DNA of 45,153 nt from Candidatus Saccharimonadota bacterium (GTDB lineage Bacteria > Patescibacteriota > Saccharimonadia > Saccharimonadales > OFTM59): the NCBI GenBank assembly GCA_029260875.1, contig JAJDCL010000003.1:1-45153 (forward strand). Direction: 5' to 3'. This document shows, one piece after another, positions 25,357-33,197 of this stretch (the stretch's first letter is position 1; every line of letters begins with the position of its first letter). The notes under the pieces are model-generated. The model was not told where the DNA came from, did not search any database, and was given only the letters and a program-made list of their open reading frames with translations. The translations under genes and the position numbers were made by a program.

Positions 25357-26753
25357 TGTTGTGTGGCTGGTTCGCCAGTTACAAAATCCGTACCCGATAC
25401 TCCGTCTTCTATCATGCAGCGACTTGTGGCTGTAGTTTCGTCTTTAATCTGTTTCTCAACTGCAGCGTTATCATTCCAGTAAACCTTAATGAAACCTTTG
25501 TGCTCAGATTGTATACGTTTGAATTCATCATAGTCACTTGCTTCTCGAGTGTTTTTTGTGGTGTATTCTTGTGATGCTTTAAGCATCATGGCCTGGATTT
25601 CATCAAGAGATTGTGAGAGCTTATTGGCAATCACGTCTAGTGAAATCTGTTCTTCATACCCATCAAAACGTCGTTTAGCGGTTACCAGCTTTTGCTCCAG
25701 CTCTTTGCTGCCAATCTTGAGGATAATCGGAATTCCTTTTACTTCTGCTTTGTTAAGACGAAACCCAAAACTCTCGTCATCCCGATCGTCAATTGCAGCC
25801 CGTGTACCTGCCTGCTGTAGTTGATTGACCAGCTCCTTGCAATATGTTATGAGCTCAGGCTCCGGTCTAACTGGCACAATAACAATCTGAGTAGGCGCTA
25901 ACTTTGGAGGCAACCGTAGACCGTTATCGTCACCGTGCGCCAAAATGAGCCCGCCTATGGACCTAGTGCTCAGCCCCCAGCTCGTTTGCCATGCAAAAGC
26001 GTCAACACCCTCTTTGTCTTGAAATGTTATGTTAAAGGGTTTAGCAAAATTTTGACCTAAATCGTGCGACGTACAAGCTTGCAGGGCCTTACCGCTGGGC
26101 ATAAGAGATTCATACGTCAATGTTGTGTCAGCACCAGCAAAACGCTCACTGGCTGATTTATAACCGACATACCCATCCAGTGCAAAGAAATTCCGGTATA
26201 TATGCGCATACATATCCATTGCCCACTTTTGCATATCTGCAGCTTCGTCGTGTGCTACGTGAGCTGTATGACCTTCTTGCCACAGAAATTCACTCGTTCG
26301 CAAAAACGGCATGGTACGTTTTTCCCAGCGAACAACATTATTCCATTGGTTCATCATAATCGGCAAATCACGCCACGACTGTAACCATTTGGAAAAGGAG
26401 TTATACATAATAGTTTCACTTGTAGGGCGCACTACTAGTGGTTCTTCTAGTTTTTCACCGCCGCCATGTGTAACTATTGCAAGCTCCGGCGCGAATCCTT
26501 CAACATGGTTAGCTTCTTTTTCCAGCAAACTCATAGGTATAAAAAGCGGAAAATATGCGTTTTGTACGCCTTTTGCTTTGATTAAAGGGTTCATTGCTTC
26601 TTGGATGAGCTCCCATATGGCATATCCGTACGGCTTTATAATCATAGTCCCTTTAGCCGGCCCATAGTCTGATAAGTCCGCTAATTGAATAATGGTCGTG
26701 TACCAGTCTGCTAAATCACCCGTCTTTGGTGGTAATAGTTTTTTATTGCTCAT
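25332..26753 (-). CDS. proS: Prolyl-tRNA synthetase, archaeal/eukaryotic-type
   Basis: A 473-aa class II synthetase that charges tRNA-Pro. The opening KTGDLADWYTTIIQLADLSDYG, the motif 2 region VVRWEKRTMPFLRTSEFLWQEGHTAH and the motif 3 region GLSTRSIGGLILAHGDDNGLRLPP are those of the archaeal-type ProRS. It lacks the editing (YbaK-like) insertion of the long bacterial form. After the anticodon domain (about 295-395) comes the family's small C-terminal domain, ending in WIFAQSY; the terminal Tyr is typical. Most zinc Cys of that domain are absent (only one Cys is near, in RCMIED). TTGGAG before the ATG is a Shine-Dalgarno. It sits at the ancestral proS place, after rseP and CPBP. Confidence 0.95.
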   Translation of the reverse strand: MSNKKLLPPKTGDLADWYTTIIQLADLSDYGPAKGTMIIKPYGYAIWELIQEAMNPLIKAKGVQNAYFPLFIPMSLLEKEANHVEGFAPELAIVTHGGGEKLEEPLVVRPTSETIMYNSFSKWLQSWRDLPIMMNQWNNVVRWEKRTMPFLRTSEFLWQEGHTAHVAHDEAADMQKWAMDMYAHIYRNFFALDGYVGYKSASERFAGADTTLTYESLMPSGKALQACTSHDLGQNFAKPFNITFQDKEGVDAFAWQTSWGLSTRSIGGLILAHGDDNGLRLPPKLAPTQIVIVPVRPEPELITYCKELVNQLQQAGTRAAIDDRDDESFGFRLNKAEVKGIPIILKIGSKELEQKLVTAKRRFDGYEEQISLDVIANKLSQSLDEIQAMMLKASQEYTTKNTREASDYDEFKRIQSEHKGFIKVYWNDNAAVEKQIKDETTATSRCMIEDGVSGTDFVTGEPATQQWIFAQSY

Positions 26754-26812
26754 TATTACTCCAAGTTCTAGTAAATACCTGTGATAGTCTCATCTATAAC
26801 TCTTATTGTACA

Positions 26813-27598
26813 TTAAATAATGAATAGTACGGTGAAGGCTACAAAATTCTTAATAGCGTGAAGCCATATGGCGGGCCATAGGCTACCAGTTTTTTCGCGC
26901 AGATAAACCAGCACGATGGATAGGATAAATGTATCAATAGCAGCAATCCAGAGCAGAGGCTCCCCATTACCCCAACCTAGATGCGCTGCACCAAATAATA
27001 AGCTGGTAATTATTGCGGTCGTTGGTAGCGATAGATTTTTGCGCAAGCCAGTGAATAGCAACCCCCGAACGAGGACTTCCTCGTAAATCGGCGGCAGAAC
27101 CACAAGGCCCAAAAACACTAGGGCCAGCGCCACACCCGACGTTTCTGTGCTAAAGGCCAACTGCTGCACCTGAGTGACGTCAATAAATGTCAAAAAAGTA
27201 CTCACAAGATAAATTACTAGAAGATAGGCCACAGAGTACCAGCCATAACCCACTAAGGCACGGATAAGATCGACGGGTTTTGGGCGTTTTAGGCCAATTC
27301 CTGCCCAATTACTCTTTAAGAACTTTAGGGCCCAACGCACAAGGAAAATACCGACAACCGCAACGGCAAGCTGGTTCACAAACGGGCCTATGACCCCTGT
27401 TCTCAGCCACTGGATTACTTCATCTGTTGATGCGCCTTGAGTCACAAAATAAAGCGCCAACAGGTTCAGGGCAATGATCTGTGACAAAAAATATATAACT
27501 ACCGTGCTAAACACAGCAAAAAAAGCATTGAGTCGGCCACTTTTCGGTCCGCGGTGTATTGCAGTAGTCACATCTGAAGGCGCGTCATCTGTTTTCAT
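26813..27598 (-). CDS. CPBP family intramembrane glutamic protease
   Basis: A 261-aa polytopic membrane protein with about seven hydrophobic segments. The CPBP/Abi motifs are present: EEVLVR (Glu173, Glu174, Arg178), HLGWG, and HAIKN near the C-terminus. Relatives include Rce1-like CAAX proteases and bacteriocin self-immunity proteins. Its ATG follows the rseP stop directly (TAAATG), so the two intramembrane proteases are made together. It is inserted between rseP and proS of the canonical cluster. Substrate unknown. Confidence 0.88.
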   Translation of the reverse strand: MKTDDAPSDVTTAIHRGPKSGRLNAFFAVFSTVVIYFLSQIIALNLLALYFVTQGASTDEVIQWLRTGVIGPFVNQLAVAVVGIFLVRWALKFLKSNWAGIGLKRPKPVDLIRALVGYGWYSVAYLLVIYLVSTFLTFIDVTQVQQLAFSTETSGVALALVFLGLVVLPPIYEEVLVRGLLFTGLRKNLSLPTTAIITSLLFGAAHLGWGNGEPLLWIAAIDTFILSIVLVYLREKTGSLWPAIWLHAIKNFVAFTVLFII

Positions 27599-28714
27599 TT
27601 AGGAGAATAGTCTTTTTATATCAAGGAATGTAACGAGAAAGATAAGTGCCAACAAAATCATAAAGCCAGTGCCGTTAATTAGATCTTCCCTATCCCGGGT
27701 TAGTGGCTTTTTCAGCGCTCTAAACACCAGGGTGACAAAAAGCCTTCCGCCATCAAGTGCCGGTATCGGGAGAGCGTTCATAACAGCCAGGCTTATAGAG
27801 ATCAGTGCGATGAGAAACAATATTTGGCTCAAACCTTCAGATGCTGAGTCACTAATTAGTTTGAAAATTGCTACGGGGCCAGCGACTGCGTTTTGCGCTT
27901 CTTGGGTTTGGCCTTTAAATAAATTCTGCACTACATAGCCTAAGCCACGGAACGAGAGGTCAGTATACTGAACGGCCGTACCAACGCCAACTATTGGGGC
28001 AGACCAAGTAGCCCTAAAAACCTGGGGGTTAATCGAACTAACACCAAGGTAACCGGTGCTCTGTGTAGATGTTTGGTTTAGTGTCGCTTGCACTGTTTGC
28101 TCAGAACCATTGTCGCGCCGAAATGAAAGATCAATCGTTTGGCCCTTGTAGCGCTCAGTCAGGCCAGGCAGTGCCTCTGAACTGCCTATCGGTTCCCCGC
28201 CAATCCGTATAAGTTCATCTCCGGATTTAAGCCCAGCTTTATCTGCAGGCGAATCTTTAGCTACACCTACAAAAACTTGGCTTTTAATAATTTTTGTGTC
28301 TGAGCTGATCGTAAATTGTTCTTTGTCATAAAAAGGCAAAGCCCTTAAGTCCGCCTTGGGCATCCCACTGAATGCCAAGCCAGTGAATATAACCACCGCA
28401 GCAATAAAATTCATAAGCACACCCGCCAGAATAATCCTCACCTTGGGCCCGAGCCGGGCGGCTCCAAAACTGCCTGGTGCCGTATCGGCGTCGTTTTCGC
28501 CTTTTAGCTTCACAAAACCACCTAAGGGTAGCCAGTTCAGCGTGTAGATGGTTCCGTTTTGTTTCTTAAGGATTTTAGCTCTTGGGGGGAAGCCAATACC
28601 GAACTCTTCCACCGAGACACCATTTCTCCGAGCAACGATAAAGTGTCCGATCTCGTGCACAACCACCAGGCCAACAAACATTAATATCCCAAAAATCAGC
28701 AAAAGAATAGCCAT
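27599..28714 (-). CDS. rseP: Site-2 intramembrane metalloprotease RseP/RasP
   Basis: A 371-aa zinc protease that cuts within membrane helices of signal peptides or anti-sigma factors. HEIGH (His20, Glu21, His24) in the first membrane segment and LDG (Asp321) in NALPIPALDGGRLF supply the zinc ligands. One PDZ domain lies between (about 150-220, KAGLKSGDELIRIGG). The length fits the single-PDZ Gram-positive form. A TATACT lies 9 nt before the ATG, so the leader is at most about 3 nt. It is in the conserved order uppS-rseP, but cdsA and dxr, normally between them, are absent. Confidence 0.95.
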   Translation of the reverse strand: MAILLLIFGILMFVGLVVVHEIGHFIVARRNGVSVEEFGIGFPPRAKILKKQNGTIYTLNWLPLGGFVKLKGENDADTAPGSFGAARLGPKVRIILAGVLMNFIAAVVIFTGLAFSGMPKADLRALPFYDKEQFTISSDTKIIKSQVFVGVAKDSPADKAGLKSGDELIRIGGEPIGSSEALPGLTERYKGQTIDLSFRRDNGSEQTVQATLNQTSTQSTGYLGVSSINPQVFRATWSAPIVGVGTAVQYTDLSFRGLGYVVQNLFKGQTQEAQNAVAGPVAIFKLISDSASEGLSQILFLIALISISLAVMNALPIPALDGGRLFVTLVFRALKKPLTRDREDLINGTGFMILLALIFLVTFLDIKRLFS

Positions 28715-28723
28715 ATGAACCTT

Positions 28724-28729
28724 AGTATA
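28724..28729 (-). promoter_or_regulatory. -10 box close to the rseP start
   Basis: TATACT on the minus strand, 9 nt before the rseP ATG. AAGG lies within that 9 nt, so a minimal-leader start is also possible. Confidence 0.4.
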
Positions 28730-28758
28730 TAAAGTTTTTCAGTTATATCCTAGAGCAC

Positions 28759-29454
28759 TTAGGCGCCATAGCGGCGTTGACGAGCAGCATATTCTTCAAG
28801 TGCAACGTCTAGATCTTCCACCGAGAAGTCCGGCCAGTGCTTTTTAGTAAAATACAATTCCGAGTAGTTGATGCGGTACAGCATATAGCCGCTTATTCGC
28901 TGCTCGCCCGATGTGCGGATCAAAAAATCCACGTCCGGCACGTCCGGATGATACAAATGCCTACCAAGCGTATCATCGTTAATTTCATCGCTCGGTATTT
29001 TTTGGTCGATTATTTTTTTTATGGCATCCGCCAGCTCTTCGCGGCCACTATAGTTAAAACATAGTGCTAGGGTGCCGCGAGTATTACCTTTGGTTTTTTC
29101 CTCGGCTTTTTGGATTGCCCTTACAAGCTTGGGGCTCAGTCGCTCTCTGCTGCCGAGACAGACTAACCTAATATTTTCTTTATTCAGCTCTGCCACATCC
29201 TTATTTATCAAAAGGTATGCCAGGTTCATTAGATATTTAACCTCTTCGGACGTACGGTTCCAGTTTTCCTTAGAGAATATGTATGCCGAAACGTATTTAA
29301 CACCACGATTCATGGCTGCTTTTGTTATGGTTTTGAGGTTTTCATAACCGCGGTTATGGCCATCAAAACTAGGCAGGCCACGAGACTTTGCCCATCGTCG
29401 GTTGCCGTCAAGAATCAAACCAACATGTACTGGGATAGTGGACTTGTTTGACAT
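28759..29454 (-). CDS. uppS: Undecaprenyl diphosphate synthase (cis-prenyltransferase)
   Basis: A 231-aa enzyme that makes the C55 lipid carrier for cell-wall precursors from farnesyl-PP and isopentenyl-PP. LILDGNRRWAKSRGLPSFDGH carries the catalytic Asp and Arg. The C-terminal LIRTSGEQRISGYMLYRINYSELYF and HWPDF motifs complete the active site. The length is normal. A perfect TATAAT ends 7 nt before the ATG (leaderless). It follows frr as in most bacteria. With dxr missing from the local cluster, the isoprenoid precursors may be imported or made elsewhere; this cannot be judged from the window. Confidence 0.97.
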   Translation of the reverse strand: MSNKSTIPVHVGLILDGNRRWAKSRGLPSFDGHNRGYENLKTITKAAMNRGVKYVSAYIFSKENWNRTSEEVKYLMNLAYLLINKDVAELNKENIRLVCLGSRERLSPKLVRAIQKAEEKTKGNTRGTLALCFNYSGREELADAIKKIIDQKIPSDEINDDTLGRHLYHPDVPDVDFLIRTSGEQRISGYMLYRINYSELYFTKKHWPDFSVEDLDVALEEYAARQRRYGA

Positions 29455-29461
29455 CTTAAAG

Positions 29462-29467
29462 ATTATA
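29462..29467 (-). promoter_or_regulatory. -10 box for leaderless uppS
   Basis: Perfect TATAAT on the minus strand, 7 nt before the ATG; it overlaps the frr/uppS gap. Confidence 0.55.
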
Positions 29468-29472
29468 CCTGA

Positions 29473-30036
29473 TTAAACGGTCATTATCTCTGCTTCTTTG
29501 GATTTTGATAGAGACTCAATCTCGGCCTTGGCTTTATTCATAGCTTCCTCTATCTGCTTTTGTAGGCGTTTTGCATCATCCTCGCCAACTTGCTTGTCCT
29601 TTTTAGCTTGGTCAACGTCACGAATAGCATCGTGACGAATATTGCGCAAGCTGACCATCGCGTCCTCAACTTTACCACTTAAGAGCTTGACGTATTCTCT
29701 ACGGCGATCTTCTGTCAGTGGCGGGATTGGCACACGCACTACACGACCATCATCCATAGGGTTTAAGCCCAGCGATGGATTGTCGCGAATAGCTGCAGCA
29801 ATAGCCTGAAGATTATTAGGGTCAAACGGTGTTATTTGTAATTGTTGGGCTTCTGGCGCCGTCACTGTAGCCACCTGAATAAGTGGCATTGCCGTGCCGT
29901 AAGCAGTCACAGTGACGCTGTCCAGCATGCTGGGGTGCGCCCGACCAGTCCGAACCTTCTTAAGCTCTTCCTGGAAGTGACTTAAAGCTTGTTGAAATTT
30001 ACTATTTGCTTGGGTGACAGTTTGTTGTGGGTTCAT
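29473..30036 (-). CDS. frr: Ribosome recycling factor
   Basis: A 187-aa factor that splits post-termination ribosomes together with EF-G. The chain starts MNPQQTVTQANSKFQQAL and shows KVRTGRAHPSMLD, VTAPEAQQLQITPFD, NPSLGLNPMDDGRVVRVPIPPLTEDRRREYVK and a long C-terminal helix. The length matches the 185-aa family norm when the ATG at 30036 is used; a longer frame upstream overlaps tsf and is not needed. TACAAT lies 6 nt before this ATG, so it is probably leaderless. pyrH, normally between tsf and frr, is missing. Confidence 0.97.
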   Translation of the reverse strand: MNPQQTVTQANSKFQQALSHFQEELKKVRTGRAHPSMLDSVTVTAYGTAMPLIQVATVTAPEAQQLQITPFDPNNLQAIAAAIRDNPSLGLNPMDDGRVVRVPIPPLTEDRRREYVKLLSGKVEDAMVSLRNIRHDAIRDVDQAKKDKQVGEDDAKRLQKQIEEAMNKAKAEIESLSKSKEAEIMTV

Positions 30037-30042
30037 AGTGAG

Positions 30043-30048
30043 ATTGTA
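30043..30048 (-). promoter_or_regulatory. -10 box for leaderless frr
   Basis: TACAAT on the minus strand, 6 nt before the frr ATG, in the 16-nt gap after tsf. It supports the 30036 start. Confidence 0.45.
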
Positions 30049-30052
30049 CCAC

Positions 30053-30652
30053 TTAGTTAACTTCGCCGAGGACCATACGATTAAAGCGCCGTACAACAAT
30101 ATTCTCGCCCAGTTTGGCTATGTGTTCTTTGACGTATTCGCCCACAGTTAGGTCGGGATTCTTTACGAACGGCTGGTCTAGCAAGCAACGCTCGGCAAAG
30201 TACTTTTTGAGCATGCCGTTAACAATACTTTCAACCATGTTTTCTGGCTTGCCTTCTGATTTTGCCTTCTCGCTAAACTCTACCCTTTTAATAGCCTGGT
30301 CATCCGCCGGTATATTGTCTTGAGACACGTATTCTGGCGCACTTGCAGCTATATGCATAGCGATGTCCTTGACTAGCGCCTGGAATTCATCAGTCCGCGC
30401 CACAAAGTCAGTTTCGCAATTAACCTCTACTAACACACCAATGCGACCGTCATGATTATAGGTACCGACGATCCCTGATCGCGCCTCGCGCTCGCCACGC
30501 TTTTCGGCCTTGGTTAGGCCTTTTTTGCGCATAGCTGCAAGAGCCGTATCAAAGTCGCCACCGGCATCTACCAGTGCTTGTTTGGCGTCCGTAATCCCGA
30601 CGCCCGTAAGCTCACGTAAGCGCTTAATTTCTTCAACTGTTATGGCTGCCAT
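30053..30652 (-). CDS. tsf: Elongation factor Ts, short form
   Basis: A 199-aa nucleotide exchange factor for EF-Tu. The N-terminal UBA-like domain (VEEIKRLRELTGVGITDAKQAL) and the core motif VEVNCETDFVART are clear. The E. coli protein has about 283 aa with a duplicated core; here one core subdomain is reduced, as in Thermus and other short EF-Ts. The C-terminal NPDLTVGEYVKEHIAKLGENI matches the short forms. The ATG has an AAGGAG Shine-Dalgarno 5 nt away. It follows rpsB after 131 nt, with a possible TATGAT promoter in between. Confidence 0.97.
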   Translation of the reverse strand: MAAITVEEIKRLRELTGVGITDAKQALVDAGGDFDTALAAMRKKGLTKAEKRGEREARSGIVGTYNHDGRIGVLVEVNCETDFVARTDEFQALVKDIAMHIAASAPEYVSQDNIPADDQAIKRVEFSEKAKSEGKPENMVESIVNGMLKKYFAERCLLDQPFVKNPDLTVGEYVKEHIAKLGENIVVRRFNRMVLGEVN

Positions 30653-30783
30653 ATTTACTCCTTATTTATCATATACCATTTCGCTATTCGCAATAATTTT
30701 TCATCTGCCATTTGGCATTGGGGTTGCCCTTGAGAATCGAAATTTGTGCAATTAATGAAAAATGTAAGTTGTTAAACGTTAAA

Positions 30784-31545
30784 TTACTTTTCTGTGGTTT
30801 CTGTTTTGGGGGCTTCTGACTCACCTTTGTCAGGTTTGTCAGCTTTTTTAGCGTGTTTTGCTTTGCCAGATTCAATAGCTGCTTGCACGTAATCTGTAAC
30901 CAGTTTTAATGCTTTGATAGCGTCGTCGTTGCAAGGGATCGGATAAGTTACTGTGGTGGGGTCTCCGTTGGTGTCAACAATCGCAACAACTGGCACGCCA
31001 AGCTTCTTAGCTTCTCGCACAGCATTGGCTTCGTGAACTATATCGGTAATGTAAACCGCGCCAACTTTTACAGCCATGTCTTTAATACCACCATATATGT
31101 GGTTCATGGCGTCGATTTCTTCTTGGTAGCGCTGAACTTCAAGCTTGCTGTACTTGGCTGCCAACTGGCCGTTTTCCATCTTTTCTTCCAGGTCTTTTAG
31201 GTGTTTGATCCGTCCACCGATAGTAGTACGGTTGGTCATCATGCCTCCAAGCCAGCGCTCGACGACATACGGCATGTTGGTTGCTTCAGCTGCTGCCTTG
31301 GTGATGTCGTGCGCCTGGCGTTTAGTACCAACAAACAATACTTGTTTACCCTCATTGGCAACCTGCTCTAGAAAGTCTAGTGCTTCTTCCAGGTGCTCAA
31401 CGGTTTTAGTTAGGTCAATAATATGGCTGCCATCTCGCTTAGAGTGTATAAAAGGCGCCATGTTAGGGTGCCAACGACTGGATTTGTGGCCGAAATGCGC
31501 TCCCGCCTCTAGTAGTTTTTTGATATCTACTTCTGTAGATGCCAT
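30784..31545 (-). CDS. rpsB: 30S ribosomal protein S2
   Basis: A 253-aa S2 protein. Diagnostic parts are LLEAGAHFGHKSSRWHPNMAPFIH, RWLGGMMTNRTTI, DIVHEANAVREAKKLGVPVVAIVDTN and PIPCNDDAIKAL. It has a 30-residue Lys/Glu-rich tail after the conserved domain. The ATG has AAGGAG at 6 nt. It heads the rpsB-tsf-frr-uppS-rseP order. The roughly 100-nt leader holds a 7-bp inverted repeat that could be an autoregulatory S2 site. It is divergent from rpmE. Confidence 0.98.
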   Translation of the reverse strand: MASTEVDIKKLLEAGAHFGHKSSRWHPNMAPFIHSKRDGSHIIDLTKTVEHLEEALDFLEQVANEGKQVLFVGTKRQAHDITKAAAEATNMPYVVERWLGGMMTNRTTIGGRIKHLKDLEEKMENGQLAAKYSKLEVQRYQEEIDAMNHIYGGIKDMAVKVGAVYITDIVHEANAVREAKKLGVPVVAIVDTNGDPTTVTYPIPCNDDAIKALKLVTDYVQAAIESGKAKHAKKADKPDKGESEAPKTETTEK

Positions 31546-31574
31546 GTAATTCTCCTTATTCTTCGTCTTGGAAA

Positions 31575-31605
31575 CTTTAGCTGTCCTGCACGGAGCTGGC
31601 TAAAG
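31575..31605 (-). promoter_or_regulatory. Inverted repeat in the rpsB leader
   Basis: CTTTAGC at 31575-31581 and GCTAAAG at 31599-31605 are exact complements with a 17-nt loop that can pair further (AGCT/AG segments). It lies 30 nt upstream of the rpsB start, before the Shine-Dalgarno. S2 leaders are autoregulatory in several bacteria, so a similar role is possible; this element is not one I recognise by sequence. Confidence 0.35.
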
Positions 31606-31681
31606 AGGAAATGACTCCAAAACTGCTTAATTATTTAACTTTTTGAGCTTAACAGATTGGCGAGATTTTTACAACCCCTTG

Positions 31682-31710
31682 TTGACTCTTAGCTAACAGA
31701 TGTGTATACT
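31682..31710 (+). promoter_or_regulatory. Sigma-70 type promoter for leaderless rpmE
   Basis: TTGACT (31682-31687), 17-nt spacer, TATACT (31705-31710), then 9 nt to the rpmE ATG. It is the best -35/-10 pair in the window and leaves a leader of at most about 3 nt. Confidence 0.7.
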
Positions 31711-31719
31711 GGCCGGGTT

Positions 31720-32073
31720 ATGAAGAAAGACCTTCACCCTAATACATATCGTCCGGTTGTCTTCCAAGATCTGTCAAATGGCTGGTCTTTTTTGACACGC
31801 TCTACCGCTCCTACCGAAGAGACTGTCAAATGGGAAGACGGCAACGAATACCCTCTAGTCAAAGTTCACATCTCTAGCGCCTCACATCCATTCTTTACTG
31901 GCCAAGAAAAACTTTTGGACATTGAGGGTCGCGTTGACAAGTTCAAGGCACGTCAAGAAGCCGCCAAAGCTAAAGCAGATGCTATGAAAAAAGCTGCCAA
32001 TAAGACGCGGGTCAAAGAGCCTAAAGCCGACGAAACTCAAAAAATCGGCTCACTCAAGCCCGGCCAACGCTAA
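31720..32073 (+). CDS. rpmE: 50S ribosomal protein L31, type B, with basic tail
   Basis: A 117-aa protein. [21 protein letters not shown] and [18 protein letters not shown] are the L31 type B signature. There is no CxxC, so it is the zinc-free form. A tail of about 35 residues rich in Lys, Ala and Glu extends beyond the usual 80-90 aa. I use the ATG at 31720: an in-frame GTG at 31702 lies just before and overlapping the promoter region and cannot be on the mRNA if the -10 is right. An intrinsic terminator follows. prfA and prmC lie downstream, as in Bacillus (rpmE-prfA-prmC region). Confidence 0.95.
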   Translation: MKKDLHPNTYRPVVFQDLSNGWSFLTRSTAPTEETVKWEDGNEYPLVKVHISSASHPFFTGQEKLLDIEGRVDKFKARQEAAKAKADAMKKAANKTRVKEPKADETQKIGSLKPGQR

Positions 32074-32086
32074 CTATAATTGCCCT

Positions 32087-32124
32087 AAAACCACTTCTTA
32101 CTACATGTTGAAGTGGTTTTTCTT
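32087..32124 (+). terminator. Intrinsic terminator after rpmE
   Basis: AAAACCACTTC (32087-32097) pairs perfectly with GAAGTGGTTTT (32110-32120) around a 12-nt loop, followed by a T-rich run. It separates rpmE from prfA. Confidence 0.8.
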
Positions 32125-32130
32125 TATACT
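32125..32130 (+). promoter_or_regulatory. Possible -10 for prfA
   Basis: TATACT directly after the rpmE terminator, 11 nt before the prfA ATG. AGGAGG lies between, so the box may be fortuitous; if used, the Shine-Dalgarno would be cut by the start site. Confidence 0.3.
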
Positions 32131-32141
32131 AGGAGGTGCAA

Positions 32142-33197
32142 ATGGATGCTAAACAGCAAATTTTACGCGAAGAGTACACTGCCCTACAGGAAAAACTGCA
32201 GGACCCTGAAATTTTTGCTTCTAGAAACTATCCCAAAATGGCTAAACGACAGAAGTATCTGGAAGAAACCTTGGAATTATTTGACACACTAGAACAACTT
32301 GATAAACAAATAGCTGAGGCTAAAGAGCTAGCCCAAACCGGTGGAGAAATGGCCGAGCTGGCCGACAATGAGCTCAAGGAGTTAACTGCCAAAAAATCAG
32401 AAGTAGAACAGTCACTTACGGAGGCTATGACACCTAGAGACCTTAACGATGACAGGGATGCAATCATTGAGATCCGCGCTGCTGCTGGCGGTGACGAAGC
32501 CAGCCTTTTTGCTGGCGAGCTCTATCGCATGTACGCCCGATGGGCAGAAACAAAAGGGCTCAAGCTAGAGATTATTAACGAAAGCCCGTCCGAAGCTGGT
32601 GGGTTTAAGGAAATCATCTTTGCTGTGCGAGGAGATAGTGTTTATAGGCAGCTCAAGTTTGAAGCAGGCGTTCACCGTGTACAGCGAGTACCTGTCACAG
32701 AAAGCCAAGGCCGCATCCACACCAGCACCGTGACCGTAGCCGTTATGCCTGAAGCGGAAGAAACAGACGCAGAAGTCAAGCCCGCCGACTTACGAATAGA
32801 CGTCTATCGTAGTGGTGGCAACGGTGGCCAGAGCGTCAACACAACCGATTCCGCCGTACGCATAACTCATCTGCCCACAGGACTGGTTGTAACCTGCCAG
32901 GATGAAAAATCACAGATCAAGAATAAGGATAAAGCCATGGGAGTTCTCCGCGCGCGGCTTTTGCAGATGAAGCTTGATGAAGAGCAAAAACAGATGTCAG
33001 ACGCACGCAAAAAACTAATTGGCTCCGGCGATCGCAGTGAAAAAATCCGCACGTATAACTTCCCCCAAGACCGTATTACCGACCACCGCATCGGCTACTC
33101 TCGCTCCAACATCCCAGGTGCTTTGGGTGGCCAAATCGACGACCTTATCGAACAATTACAGACCGCCGAGCATCAAGTTATTGCCAATGAAGCTTGA
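32142..33197 (+). CDS. prfA: Peptide chain release factor 1 (RF1)
   Basis: A 351-aa factor that terminates at UAG and UAA. The PxT discriminator is PVT in [10 protein letters not shown] (about residue 184), and the GGQ is in [10 protein letters not shown] (about 229). The N-terminal coiled-coil domain is complete. The ATG at 32142 has a perfect AGGAGG at 5 nt; a GTG two codons earlier overlaps that site and is rejected. It overlaps prmC by 11 nt, the gene for the methyltransferase that modifies this GGQ. The stop is TGA, read by RF2. Confidence 0.97.
   Translation: MDAKQQILREEYTALQEKLQDPEIFASRNYPKMAKRQKYLEETLELFDTLEQLDKQIAEAKELAQTGGEMAELADNELKELTAKKSEVEQSLTEAMTPRDLNDDRDAIIEIRAAAGGDEASLFAGELYRMYARWAETKGLKLEIINESPSEAGGFKEIIFAVRGDSVYRQLKFEAGVHRVQRVPVTESQGRIHTSTVTVAVMPEAEETDAEVKPADLRIDVYRSGGNGGQSVNTTDSAVRITHLPTGLVVTCQDEKSQIKNKDKAMGVLRARLLQMKLDEEQKQMSDARKKLIGSGDRSEKIRTYNFPQDRITDHRIGYSRSNIPGALGGQIDDLIEQLQTAEHQVIANEA

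Noticed and set aside
30037-30099. Longer start for frr
   Set aside because: It overlaps tsf and adds residues not found in the family; a -10 box lies between it and the ATG at 30036.
31702-31719. Upstream GTG start for rpmE
   Set aside because: It would place the start codon upstream of the -10 box at 31705-31710; the ATG at 31720 gives the standard L31 N-terminus.
33019-33186. Upstream extension of prmC
   Set aside because: The extra 56 residues only shadow prfA in another frame, while the ATG at 33187 gives the normal PrmC N-terminus.
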